This document shows, in pieces, positions 24,298-32,517 of a stretch of DNA of 43,430 nt. How positions within the stretch are numbered: the first letter of the stretch is position 1; each line of letters opens with the position of its first letter. The notes under the pieces were generated by a model. It ran no database searches, was not told where the DNA came from, and worked only from the letters and a program-made list of their open reading frames with translations. The stretch spans positions 1-43,430 of the forward strand of contig JAHDGY010000016.1 in NCBI GenBank assembly GCA_020631555.1, read 5' to 3'. The position numbers and the translations under genes were made by a program. Source of the stretch: Flavobacteriales bacterium. GTDB lineage: Bacteria > Bacteroidota > Bacteroidia > Flavobacteriales_D > Parvicellaceae.

Positions 24298-24331
24298 GGC
24301 CTGGTAATGTGTTACCTGGCCATTTTTTTTT
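24298..24331 (+). terminator. Intrinsic terminator of the ACT-domain gene
   Basis: A 10-bp stem with one mismatch (GGCCTGGTAA, TGTG loop, TTACCTGGCC) at 24298-24321 is followed by A and nine T residues, 20 bases past the stop. It is a textbook intrinsic terminator. Confidence 0.92.
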
Positions 24332-24387
24332 GATCGCATCATTTTAGCAAAAATATAACTAGCACCACGGTTGTCTTTGAATGCTGC

Positions 24388-24395
24388 TATCTTTG
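24388..24395 (+). promoter_or_regulatory. -7 box TATCTTTG for the acyltransferase-rarA operon
   Basis: An exact TAnnTTTG match 28 bases before the GTG start. A TTG at 24371-24373 is closer than the usual -33 spacing, so only the -7 element is well supported. Confidence 0.5.
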
Positions 24396-24422
24396 CCTTT
24401 TAGTATATCGTAAAATTAGAAA

Positions 24423-25286
24423 GTGGGCTTGGTTATTTATTACATACTAATATTTCCTATTTCATTATTACCTCTTTTTGCACTTTACTTCATCTCTGAT
24501 ATACTATATATTCTTGGTTATAAACTGTTTGTGTACCGAAAAAAGGTAGTCAAATCAAACATTTCCAAAAGCTTTCCAAAGCTTCCCAAAACTAGTCAGG
24601 ATAAATTAGTAAGGACTTTCTATCGTCACTTTTTCGATTTAATACTGGAAGGAATTAAGGGCTTTACTATTTCGACGAAGCAATTAAAAAAACGCATAAT
24701 TGTTAAAAATCCTGAAATTGCAAACCTGTTTTTTACCCAAGGTAAAGACGTGATTTTTGTTTGTGGCCACTTCAACAACTGGGAATGGGCAGGAGCTATC
24801 AGTCCACTTTGGCTAAAACACGAGCTTTTTGCAATCTACCATCCATTAAGCAATAAATATTTAGACGGAAAGCTCAAGAAGTCAAGAGCAAATCACGGTC
24901 TACAACTAACTCCAATGCAACAAACACAACGGCTGATAACAGCAAATTCGCAACTTCCAAAGGGAATAATAATGGTTGCTGACCAGAGCCCGTCCAACCC
25001 ACATTCATGCCATTGGACAACATTTTTAAATCAAGAAACAGGAGTACTAATGGGTCCCGAAAAACTCGCGATGAAATACGATCTACCTGTCATTTATTTA
25101 AATAACTGTAAAGTTAAAAGAGGTAAATACCAAATAGAATTAGAGCTATTAACTGAACAACCTACCAGGTGTAAACCTGGTGAAATTACCGAACTTTATA
25201 CTAAACGATTGGAAAAACAAATTATAGAGAATCCCAGCTACTGGTTGTGGTCTCATCGAAGGTGGAAAATTAATAAACCTAAGTGA
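24423..25286 (+). CDS. LpxL/HtrB-type lysophospholipid or lipid A acyltransferase
   Basis: 287 residues from GTG 24423. An N-terminal membrane helix (GLVIYYILIFPISLLPLFAL) anchors it to the inner membrane. The catalytic motif is H116-x4-E121 in CGHFNNWEWAG. Later conserved stretches are GIIMVADQSP (the family's Dxx binding loop) and FLNQETGVLMGPEKLA, and the end is NPSYWLWSHRRWK, the LpxL W/RR signature. The family transfers secondary acyl chains to lipid A or aminolipids. Bacteroidota use it for lipid A and possibly glycine/ornithine lipids, so substrate is not fixed. It is directly followed by rarA with no spacer (TGA then ATG). Confidence 0.9.
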   Translation: MGLVIYYILIFPISLLPLFALYFISDILYILGYKLFVYRKKVVKSNISKSFPKLPKTSQDKLVRTFYRHFFDLILEGIKGFTISTKQLKKRIIVKNPEIANLFFTQGKDVIFVCGHFNNWEWAGAISPLWLKHELFAIYHPLSNKYLDGKLKKSRANHGLQLTPMQQTQRLITANSQLPKGIIMVADQSPSNPHSCHWTTFLNQETGVLMGPEKLAMKYDLPVIYLNNCKVKRGKYQIELELLTEQPTRCKPGEITELYTKRLEKQIIENPSYWLWSHRRWKINKPK

Positions 25287-26579
25287 ATGGAAAGCGCCAT
25301 TCCTCTTGCAGAAAGAATGCGTCCGAAAAATTTGGATGAATATATCGGGCAACAGCACCTTGTAGGCAAAAATGCCCCGCTAAAAAAAGCCATCGACTCA
25401 GGCTTTATTCCTTCATTAATTCTTTGGGGACCTCCAGGAGTTGGCAAAACAACACTCGCCAACATAATTGCCTTTAGTCTGGATAGAGCGTTCTATTCAC
25501 TAAGCGCAATTAACTCGGGTGTAAAGGATATTCGCGATGTGCTCGATAAAGTGAAAAATCAAGGCTTGTTCGGGGGGAGAAATGCAATTCTATTTATCGA
25601 TGAAATCCACAGATTTAGTAAATCTCAACAAGATTCACTTCTGGGCGCTGTAGAAAAAGGGACTGTTACGTTAATCGGAGCTACTACAGAAAACCCCTCA
25701 TTCGAGGTCATTTCTGCGTTGCTGTCGAGATGCCAAGTATATGTACTACAACATCACGAAAAGGATGATCTAATTAGTTTGCTTGAAAGGTCCGTAACCA
25801 AAATAAACAGTAATTCGAGCCATTCAATAAAATTGCTAGAATCAGAAGCTTTATTAAAATTTTCTGGTGGCGATGCAAGAAGACTTCTAAACCTGCTGGA
25901 AATTGCTATTTCAAACCTTACTAATGGTACATTTGAAATAACGAACAAATTTGTAGAAGATCTTGTCAAGATTAACCCACTGATTTACGACAAGACAGGA
26001 GAACAGCACTACGATATTGCCTCTGCATTTATCAAGTCTATTCGTGGTAGCGACCCGAACGCTGCTGTTTATTGGTTGGCACGGATGATTGAAGGCGGCG
26101 AAGATCCTAAATTTATTGCTCGTAGATTGATAATATCGGCATCAGAAGATATTGGAAATGCAAATCCAACCGCGCTAATTTTAGCCAATAATTGCTTCCA
26201 AGCCGTTTCGGCCGTAGGCATGCCAGAGTCTAGAATTACATTGTCTCAATGTGCTGTTTATTTGGCCTCTTCACCTAAAAGTAACGCAAGCTATGTGGCC
26301 ATCAACTCTGCTCAGCAAATTTGTTCGGAGCAAGGTAACCTACCAGTTCCGCTGCATCTACGCAATGCTCCGACAAAACTGATGAATGAACTTGGATATG
26401 GAAAAGACTATGTGTATTCGCACAATGAAAGTCACGAAAACTCCGAGACATTCTCAACACAAGAATTCTTACCAGACCACTTGTCGGGACAGGTAATATA
26501 CCAACCTGGAAGCAACCAGAGAGAATCAAAAATTCGCGAATTTCTAAGAAAGATGTGGGGAAATAAGTATAGGTATTAA
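25287..26579 (+). CDS. rarA: Replication-associated recombination protein A (RarA/MgsA)
   Basis: 430 residues, typical. It is an AAA+ ATPase related to clamp loaders that acts at stalled replication forks. It begins PLAERMRPKNLDEYIGQQHL. Walker A is GPPGVGKTT with Lys54, Walker B FIDEIHRFSKSQQD, sensor 1 LIGATTENPSFE, arginine finger region SRCQVY, sensor 2 FSGGDARRLLNLLE. The C-terminal part has KSIRGSDPNAAVYWLARMIE, GGEDPKFIARRL and PLHLRNAPTKLM, the RarA tetramerisation region. It starts immediately after the acyltransferase stop, and its own stop overlaps the convergent membrane-protein gene by four bases. Confidence 0.96.
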   Translation: MESAIPLAERMRPKNLDEYIGQQHLVGKNAPLKKAIDSGFIPSLILWGPPGVGKTTLANIIAFSLDRAFYSLSAINSGVKDIRDVLDKVKNQGLFGGRNAILFIDEIHRFSKSQQDSLLGAVEKGTVTLIGATTENPSFEVISALLSRCQVYVLQHHEKDDLISLLERSVTKINSNSSHSIKLLESEALLKFSGGDARRLLNLLEIAISNLTNGTFEITNKFVEDLVKINPLIYDKTGEQHYDIASAFIKSIRGSDPNAAVYWLARMIEGGEDPKFIARRLIISASEDIGNANPTALILANNCFQAVSAVGMPESRITLSQCAVYLASSPKSNASYVAINSAQQICSEQGNLPVPLHLRNAPTKLMNELGYGKDYVYSHNESHENSETFSTQEFLPDHLSGQVIYQPGSNQRESKIREFLRKMWGNKYRY

Positions 26580-27022
26580 GCCTTCTGCTGTTCAGCGTTG
26601 TTTTCCATTATCCTGGCAACAAACGCATACAAAACGACTGCTAAAGCACCTACTCCCTGTTCTGTCATTTGCCACAGAAAATCTAAAACAATATGAAACG
26701 TTTGTGTCTTAAACGATATGCCTAAAACGAAAGCCATCAGGTAAAGAACCAAACCCAACAATGCTCCCGTAGAAAATTGCTTAAACAATAAATTGTCACC
26801 CTTGTACGCAACGTTCAACATTACACTTGCTAAGCAGACGCCAATTGCAAAGTAAACCAGCGACGCCATCAAGACGAACATGGGAAGAGGAAACTCAATG
26901 TAACTTAAATCGTTCAAGGCTACTCCATGCCAGAACAACGATAAACTTAACATAATCAAAGCTGAAAACCCTCCAGACAGAAAGATCATCCTCGCCTTAT
27001 TACCTGAAACCAAATTATCCAT
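26576..27022 (-). CDS. Small four-helix membrane protein, unknown
   Basis: 148 residues from ATG 27022 (a TTG at 27043 is in frame). Four hydrophobic segments are visible: MIFLSGGFSALIMLSLSLFW, FPLPMFVLMASLVYFAIGVC, STGALLGLVLYLMAFVLGIS and EQGVGALAVVLYAFVARI. There is no Cys pair or catalytic motif. It ends with a short polar tail. No family recognised. It may be a conserved inner-membrane protein of this lineage; the four-base stop overlap with rarA argues for a long-standing arrangement rather than a random frame. Confidence 0.7.
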   Translation of the reverse strand: MDNLVSGNKARMIFLSGGFSALIMLSLSLFWHGVALNDLSYIEFPLPMFVLMASLVYFAIGVCLASVMLNVAYKGDNLLFKQFSTGALLGLVLYLMAFVLGISFKTQTFHIVLDFLWQMTEQGVGALAVVLYAFVARIMENNAEQQKA

Positions 27023-27386
27023 GTGTTTTAATTTCCAATACAAATAACCGGGGATAGTATCAGAACTTAGAGTTACTTCACGCTCAAGAAAAAGCTACAC
27101 AATCAGCAAGTAACAAACTGCAAAGCAATAGTACACAACATAAATTTAGTAAAGGTTGATCCAAAATACAATACTTGGGCAGTACCAAATTGACGAAACC
27201 ACCAAATAATTAGTTGAATTTCAGATTATGAGTGCCAAACTGAATATTAGAGCAAAACCAAATGTGAATTTTACTTAACGAAAAACAACTAAACTAATGA
27301 TAGTCAAACTTTTTAGTGCTTTTAGTGAACTCTGCGGCGAATAGAATTTGACTGCAAATTTCGAGTTTTACCTATATTTACAACAG
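27023..27386. other. 364-base gap, no gene seen
   Basis: The region is AT-rich with several loosely repeated CAAA-type words and no good hairpin. Only its right end is informative: TTTG at 27347-27350 and TATATTTA at 27373-27380, a near-consensus promoter (spacing 22, last base A instead of G) just before the lipoprotein ATG at 27387. Confidence 0.45.
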
Positions 27387-28988
27387 ATGATAACTCTTTT
27401 TAACCGTTTCGTATCAACTAAGTTAATGGCCATATTTATGCTTAGTTGCATGGTAGTTTCATGTAAAAAAAAGGAAGCCACTAAGTGGAACGTAGATATT
27501 GCTGCACCAGTTGTAAACTCCCATTTGAGTTTGAACAACATTGTCACTGAAGATTTCATTTCGACCGATACCAATGGTAAAGTTACGCTCGTTTTTCAGC
27601 AAGACCTAGTTAGCGATCAACTAGGAACAATATTAAATTTTCCGGATACTACCCTAGTTAAGGAATACGCATTACCTCAAGGGGTATCATCAGATTTTTA
27701 TCCAGGTTCTTCCTTTGCACCTGCTAATCAAACTAAGAATAAATTCAAAATTGGTGATGCCGAAATAACCTATTTAGAAATTGAGTCGGGTACTATGAAA
27801 TACTCGGTATCCAGCGGCTTGGAAGGCATTACGTTTTATAACTTTTATTTCCCCAATGCAATAGATGCAAGCGGGCAAACGCTCCAGGAAACACTTAAAG
27901 TACCGAAGGGCACCCCTGCGCAACCTGCTTCAAACAGTAGTGAAGTAGATCTGGCCGGTTATAGAATAGATCTCAGTGATGGTGGAATTACGAGCAATAC
28001 AATTAACATACAAGGCGGTGTCACATTCGACCCTGATGGTGATACAGTATTTGCTAACTACAAAAACAAAGTTACTGCTAAAGCCGAGTTTGTAGATGTG
28101 AAAATAAAATACGCCAAAGGTTTTTTTGGCAAACAAAAACTGGACAGCAGAGACTCTGTCAGGCTATCGACTTTTAATCGAATTTGCAAAGGTGCATTAG
28201 ATCTTGAAGAGGTAGAAATGTCCTTAGAAATTCAAAATGGTGTGGGGGTTGAAGCTACGCTTCAACTAAATGAACTCATCTCGGTTGATAGTTCAAAGTC
28301 ATCAACAATTGCATTAGAGAGTAATCTTATTGGGAGTTCGATTCTTATCAACCGTGCAACCCAAGTCAACGGGCAAATTACGCCTGCCCTTCACACCATC
28401 AAACTAAACACTGAAAATTCCAATATTGATAAGTTAATTGAAAACTTTCCCGATCAGTTCAAATCAAGTCTTGAACTCCAGCTTAATCCGCTCTCTGATC
28501 AAGTTGTGTTTAATGATTTTATCGACAGTCATTCGCCGTTCAAAACCAACCTAAAGGTTGAAATTCCACTAAATTTAATTGCCTCGAGCCTTACGCTATG
28601 TGATACCTTATCGTTTAATTTCAAAGAATTGGACAGGATTAATCGCCTAAAATTAAACTGCCTGATTGATAATGGATTTCCATTAAATGGTAATTTAAAG
28701 CTCCGTGTACTTCGGAGTGATGGTTCTGCAGGTCCAGAACTTGCTTCGCAAGGGCAAATCTTGTCAGCGCAAATAGACGCCTCCAATGAGGTAACATCAA
28801 ATAATTTATCTCTCCTAGAGATTATCGTTCCTGAAGCCGAAATTGCATTTCTGCAGAAATCTCAAAAGATCATAATAGAAACCGAACTCAGCACTAAAGA
28901 CCAGGTTAACTTCACTTCAATCTACACACATTACGCGATTGGAGTTAAAATTTCACTAGACCTAAATTATGGGATGGAAGTCAAATAG
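27387..28988 (+). CDS. Surface or periplasmic lipoprotein, unknown function
   Basis: 533 residues from ATG 27387; an in-frame TTG at 27348 lies in the promoter. A lipoprotein signal (LMAIFMLSCMVVSC, then KKKEATKW) gives a mature N-terminal Cys. The charge-rich KKKE after the Cys fits neither exclusion nor export to the surface with certainty. The body is beta-rich: an opening WNVDIAAPVVNSHLSLNNIV, then FQQDLVSDQLGTILNFPDTT, then repeated strand pairs. From memory, similar openings occur in Bacteroidota lipoproteins encoded near DUF5723-like barrels. No enzyme motif. The gene overlaps the next by 20 bases, so translation is probably coupled. Confidence 0.78.
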   Translation: MITLFNRFVSTKLMAIFMLSCMVVSCKKKEATKWNVDIAAPVVNSHLSLNNIVTEDFISTDTNGKVTLVFQQDLVSDQLGTILNFPDTTLVKEYALPQGVSSDFYPGSSFAPANQTKNKFKIGDAEITYLEIESGTMKYSVSSGLEGITFYNFYFPNAIDASGQTLQETLKVPKGTPAQPASNSSEVDLAGYRIDLSDGGITSNTINIQGGVTFDPDGDTVFANYKNKVTAKAEFVDVKIKYAKGFFGKQKLDSRDSVRLSTFNRICKGALDLEEVEMSLEIQNGVGVEATLQLNELISVDSSKSSTIALESNLIGSSILINRATQVNGQITPALHTIKLNTENSNIDKLIENFPDQFKSSLELQLNPLSDQVVFNDFIDSHSPFKTNLKVEIPLNLIASSLTLCDTLSFNFKELDRINRLKLNCLIDNGFPLNGNLKLRVLRSDGSAGPELASQGQILSAQIDASNEVTSNNLSLLEIIVPEAEIAFLQKSQKIIIETELSTKDQVNFTSIYTHYAIGVKISLDLNYGMEVK

Positions 28989-30240
28989 AGAATTTGTCAG
29001 GTATTTTAGCTCCGTGGTATTTGTTCTTGTCTTTTACAGCCAAGGCAAAAGTCAAGCCTTACAGAATTCATTATCAACCTTCGAAATCGACTCGATGACC
29101 ACTGGAGTCGTTCATGTTTTTGGCTCGGGTTATGTCGGATACAAAGGAATTAAAAACACATTAGCTGGAAAATTTTTGTTTGGTGGGTTTATTGATGAAA
29201 TAGGGAAAACCAATTCCTTAAAAAGCTTAAAGCAAATAGAGAATAAATTTGGAGGCGAAGGAAATTTAGGACTGCGCTATGTAATTAGTGGCCTCAAGCT
29301 GGGGCAGTGGTCTCCGACCTTGACCCTGGAGCACATTGTGAATTTCGACGGAAACTTCAGCAAAAACATGTTTCAGCTTGCTTTTTTTGGAAACAAAAAA
29401 TTTCTAAACACAACTGCTCAGTTAGGGCCTGCACACCTAAATTCGCTACAATATCAAAAACTTGGAATTGGGCTGATAAATAGAAAAAACCGAAACTTCT
29501 TTCAACTATCAATGCTAAAAGGTCAATCAATGAATCACCTTTTCATTGATCAAGCTCATCTGGCCAGCGACAGTCTCCCAACGGATATAACACTTCAAAT
29601 CTCGGGCAAACATGATCGATCCGATACAACTTTGAACAATTGGAAGGCATTTAATGGTTTTGGGACTGCACTGGACTTCCAATACAATTTTGGCATTCAA
29701 TTGGGCGGAAACCAACATCTGTTTGTTTTTGAAGTTCAAAATGCTGGTGTGTTGATTTGGAATGAAAAAAGTGAGTCAACAAAACTAGACACTACCTACA
29801 ACTATCAAGGATTCAACATTTTTAATTTGGCCCAATCTGACGGATTCACAATTAATCAATCCCAGCTCGAAGATTCGGTATTACCTAATTATTCCAGCAG
29901 ACAGAACATTATCCTACTTCCAACGAATTTTATTTTGGCAAAACAGCTTCGCTTCGACTCCCCAAAAAAATGGCAATCTTTAATGGGGATTCGATACCGA
30001 TTGAATACGAACTATATACCTAGGGTTTATGCTGGTGCTGCATATTCCGTATCGTCAATGTTTTATATCAGCAGTATAGTTTCTTACGGCGGCTATAGCG
30101 GATTGAATGGAGGGCTGCGATTAGACGTTCGCAGCAAAGGCAAATTCAACCTGTATGTTGCTAGCAATAATATTCTTGGGTTTGTGCCAAGTATTGGAGA
30201 AGGATACAGTTTAAATTGTGGAATGATATGCAGTTTTTGA
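28969..30240 (+). CDS. Outer-membrane beta-barrel, DUF5723-like
   Basis: 423 residues with a signal peptide (FSSVVFVLVFYSQGKSQALQ). Then a series of amphipathic glycine/aromatic strands: GSGYVGYKGIKNTLAGKFLF, GGEGNLGLRYVISGLKLGQW, YQKLGIGLINRKNRNFFQLS, PRVYAGAAYSVSSMFYISSI and VSYGGYSG. The end GYSLNCGMICSF finishes in Phe, typical for barrels. It is likely an outer-membrane channel or anchor. It is sandwiched between a lipoprotein and a T9SS cargo with overlaps of 20 and 13 bases, so all three are probably made together. The ligand is unknown. Confidence 0.72.
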   Translation: MGWKSNREFVRYFSSVVFVLVFYSQGKSQALQNSLSTFEIDSMTTGVVHVFGSGYVGYKGIKNTLAGKFLFGGFIDEIGKTNSLKSLKQIENKFGGEGNLGLRYVISGLKLGQWSPTLTLEHIVNFDGNFSKNMFQLAFFGNKKFLNTTAQLGPAHLNSLQYQKLGIGLINRKNRNFFQLSMLKGQSMNHLFIDQAHLASDSLPTDITLQISGKHDRSDTTLNNWKAFNGFGTALDFQYNFGIQLGGNQHLFVFEVQNAGVLIWNEKSESTKLDTTYNYQGFNIFNLAQSDGFTINQSQLEDSVLPNYSSRQNIILLPTNFILAKQLRFDSPKKWQSLMGIRYRLNTNYIPRVYAGAAYSVSSMFYISSIVSYGGYSGLNGGLRLDVRSKGKFNLYVASNNILGFVPSIGEGYSLNCGMICSF

Positions 30241-31703
30241 CAGTTTTATGCAGTACGTTAGGATTAGTTGTAGGCAATTGGTCTATTGGTCAAAATTCCA
30301 TTCAAGTGTACACCTACGGCAATGTTGGGCAAGAGTACGGTTCGGATTTTAAGCGGACATTGGACAGCGGATACGTAATTGCCGGAACAACAGACAATTG
30401 CGGAGCTACTCAAACATGTGCATACTCTATGAAAATTGACAAATCTGGAAAAACAATTTGGAGTCATTCAACGGTGCTAGATTTTCCTCAATTCTGCAAT
30501 GCCGTAGTCCAAACACCAGATTCAGGATTTGTATTCTCTGGATACGGAATATTCAAAAGCGGTGGAACTTATGAGTCATTCGCAATGAGAATGGATAAAA
30601 ATGGAAACTCCCAATGGCTAACTACCCTTGGAGAAAAGAACCAACTTTCTTATGACATTCTAGCAGGATCGAAAAAAGATCTTTTTCTGGTGGGCAAAAC
30701 TTGGTCTGAAACATCTGGTGGAGCTGATGCTTTTATCCTTAAATCAACTTACTCCTCTTCTGGAGTCGTTACGTGGACTAAGAAATACGGCGGATCGAAT
30801 GATGATGAATTCAGAGCCGCAGATTTTATGGCTGACTCCACTATTGTGGCTGTAGGACAAACTACTCATTCCGAATCACTGGACAAGAACATTTATGTAG
30901 CGAGATTTAAACAAAATGGAGACACAATTTGGACCAAATCCATCGGCACAAAATTAGAAGACCGAGCATATGGTGTTACTGTCAGTAAAGACAACCATAT
31001 CTATGTTGCCGGGTCTTCAATCGGAGTGAAGAGTAACAACCTAAACCAATATGGAGCGAAACTGGATTCCGATGGAAACTTAATTTGGGATGTATTCCAC
31101 TCCGAAGAAAACAGCACACATGATGACGTACTTTACGACGTAACGGAAATGCCTAATGGCAAAATAATGTTTGCAGGATATTCCAATTCCTATGGAACGA
31201 TTGGAATGGAAGACATTAGTTATCACCTTTTAGATATTAATGGAAACTGGTTGAATGGTGGTACAACCGGCCAACCTAATGGCAACAGCAGAGCCTATAA
31301 AATTCTACCATTGAACGACTCGTCCTTTGCAACATTCGGAAGCACCAGGTCTTGGGGACTTGGACAACACGATATTGTTCTTTGTAAACACCCCAAAGTA
31401 AATTTCACGGGGTTAAAAAACGCAGAAAGTTGGAAAGATGAGGCATTGTGTACCACAGGCCTATCCGAAACCTCAAGCACGGCAATAAAAGTAGTTCCAA
31501 ATCCTTCCACAGGTCAATTCATAATCGATGCAGGTGCAAAATTATTTGGAGTAATGGAAATCTACAATACAGTTGGCAAACTAGTCTTGACCAAAACGAT
31601 TTCCACCAATTCCATTATGCAACATCATCTTCCACCAGGACTGTACGTACTGAAATTTTCAGTCGACGGAAACTCATTATTCACACGAGTAATCGTCGAA
31701 TAA
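30228..31703 (+). CDS. T9SS-secreted repeat (propeller-like) protein
   Basis: 491 residues from ATG 30228. An N-terminal hydrophobic signal (MQFLTVLCSTLGLVVGNWSI, then GQ) leads into about seven repeats of roughly 45-50 residues of the type DSGYVIAGTT...MKIDKSGKTIWS and IYVAGSS...AKLDSDGNLIWD, a pattern of beta-propeller blades. The C-terminal ~75 residues are a T9SS type A sorting domain: VVPNPSTGQFIIDAG, IYNTVGKLVLTK, LPPGLYVLKFS, FTRVIVE. It is therefore exported and attached to or released from the cell surface. The ATG lies inside the barrel gene, 13 bases before its stop. Confidence 0.88.
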   Translation: MQFLTVLCSTLGLVVGNWSIGQNSIQVYTYGNVGQEYGSDFKRTLDSGYVIAGTTDNCGATQTCAYSMKIDKSGKTIWSHSTVLDFPQFCNAVVQTPDSGFVFSGYGIFKSGGTYESFAMRMDKNGNSQWLTTLGEKNQLSYDILAGSKKDLFLVGKTWSETSGGADAFILKSTYSSSGVVTWTKKYGGSNDDEFRAADFMADSTIVAVGQTTHSESLDKNIYVARFKQNGDTIWTKSIGTKLEDRAYGVTVSKDNHIYVAGSSIGVKSNNLNQYGAKLDSDGNLIWDVFHSEENSTHDDVLYDVTEMPNGKIMFAGYSNSYGTIGMEDISYHLLDINGNWLNGGTTGQPNGNSRAYKILPLNDSSFATFGSTRSWGLGQHDIVLCKHPKVNFTGLKNAESWKDEALCTTGLSETSSTAIKVVPNPSTGQFIIDAGAKLFGVMEIYNTVGKLVLTKTISTNSIMQHHLPPGLYVLKFSVDGNSLFTRVIVE

Positions 31704-31759
31704 AGTGTAACTAAAAATTAATTGATTTATAGGCAACTACCAATATTTTGGCGAAAATG

Positions 31760-31833
31760 TGGCGCGGGGGAGATTTGAACTCCCGACCTCAGGGTTATGA
31801 ATCCTGCGCTCTAACCAACTGAGCTACCGCGCC
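31760..31833 (-). tRNA. tRNA-Met (anticodon CAU)
   Basis: Read on the minus strand, the 74-base cloverleaf has acceptor GGCGCGG/CCGCGCC, D arm GCTC-AGTTGGTTA-GAGC, anticodon loop TTCATAA (CAU at 34-36), T arm GGGAG/CTCCC with TTCAAAT, and discriminator A. The last anticodon-stem pair is A-C, otherwise pairing is full. CCA is not encoded. The loop and acceptor look like elongator Met. A tRNA-Ile2 (lysidine-modified CAU) is the alternative. It lacks initiator features (the first pair is G-C, not mismatched). Confidence 0.93.
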
Positions 31834-31843
31834 AGAGCGGGCG

Positions 31844-31874
31844 CAAATATAGCCGTTATTGCGTAACCCGCAAA
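31844..31874 (-). promoter_or_regulatory. Consensus promoter TTTG-N19-TATATTTG for the tRNA
   Basis: Minus strand: TTTG at 31874-31871, 19 bases, TATATTTG at 31851-31844. This is an exact match to the Bacteroidota consensus and would start transcription a few bases before the tRNA. It anchors the inference that this organism uses that promoter class. Confidence 0.8.
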
Positions 31875-32080
31875 TTTGGACAATAAATTCTGTCAAGAAT
31901 TTAGCAATTATTGCTACCTAATTTTGGCGCTATTCAAACCATTTATTAATTGTTTTTTAATATTTTAACTAACAATTAAATCGCTTATATCGCGATCATC
32001 GAAATAAATATAAAAACACACCAGCCTACTGTGGTACGTTTTTGCTATTTTTCCTAACTATACATTTACTAAATATCGCT

Positions 32081-32464
32081 ATGTCAGATAAAGTCGAATT
32101 CGAACTTGAATATATCATTAATGTCTCCCCAAAAATCTTATACAATTGCTTGAGTACTCCGAGTGGTCTCTCAGAATGGTTCGCAGATGATGTTAATATT
32201 CACGGCGATGAATACACCTTTTTCTGGGACGGTAGCGAAGAGGTTGCAAAAGTTCTTGCTCAAAAGCCTACAGAATATGTAAAGTTTCGCTGGGAAGAAG
32301 ACGAAGGGGAGAACTATTATTTCAAACTTGCTATTAAAATCGATCCGCTAACCAAAGATGTGGCCCTGGTGATTACTGATTTTGCCGATCCTGAGGAACA
32401 AGAAGAAGCTGTTTTACTATGGGATAAACAAATTGAGACCCTCCGGCAAAGTATTGGAGGCTAA
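32081..32464 (+). CDS. START-like domain protein (Bacteroidota START_2 type)
   Basis: 127 residues from ATG 32081; an in-frame TTG at 32042 is less likely. It is a helix-grip (SRPBCC) fold: VEFELEYIINVSPKILYNCL, STPSGLSEWFADDV, then FFWDGSEEVAKVLAQKP, then KFRWEED and a last helix LLWDKQIETLRQSIGG. The family may bind a hydrophobic ligand, but its role is unknown. It is a conserved small cytoplasmic protein of this phylum. It is followed by an LptF/G permease after 53 bases, with a separate -7 box in between. Confidence 0.9.
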   Translation: MSDKVEFELEYIINVSPKILYNCLSTPSGLSEWFADDVNIHGDEYTFFWDGSEEVAKVLAQKPTEYVKFRWEEDEGENYYFKLAIKIDPLTKDVALVITDFADPEEQEEAVLLWDKQIETLRQSIGG

Positions 32465-32471
32465 GAATCGA

Positions 32472-32479
32472 TATCTTTG
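32472..32479 (+). promoter_or_regulatory. -7 box TATCTTTG for the LptF/G-GT4 unit
   Basis: An exact TAnnTTTG match between the START-like stop and the permease ATG (32518), implying a transcript leader of about 33 bases. A TTG at 32454-32456 is at short spacing (15). Confidence 0.45.
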
Positions 32480-32517
32480 ATGCCTCAATGTAATTTCACA
32501 GTCTTTGGGGCGACTAC

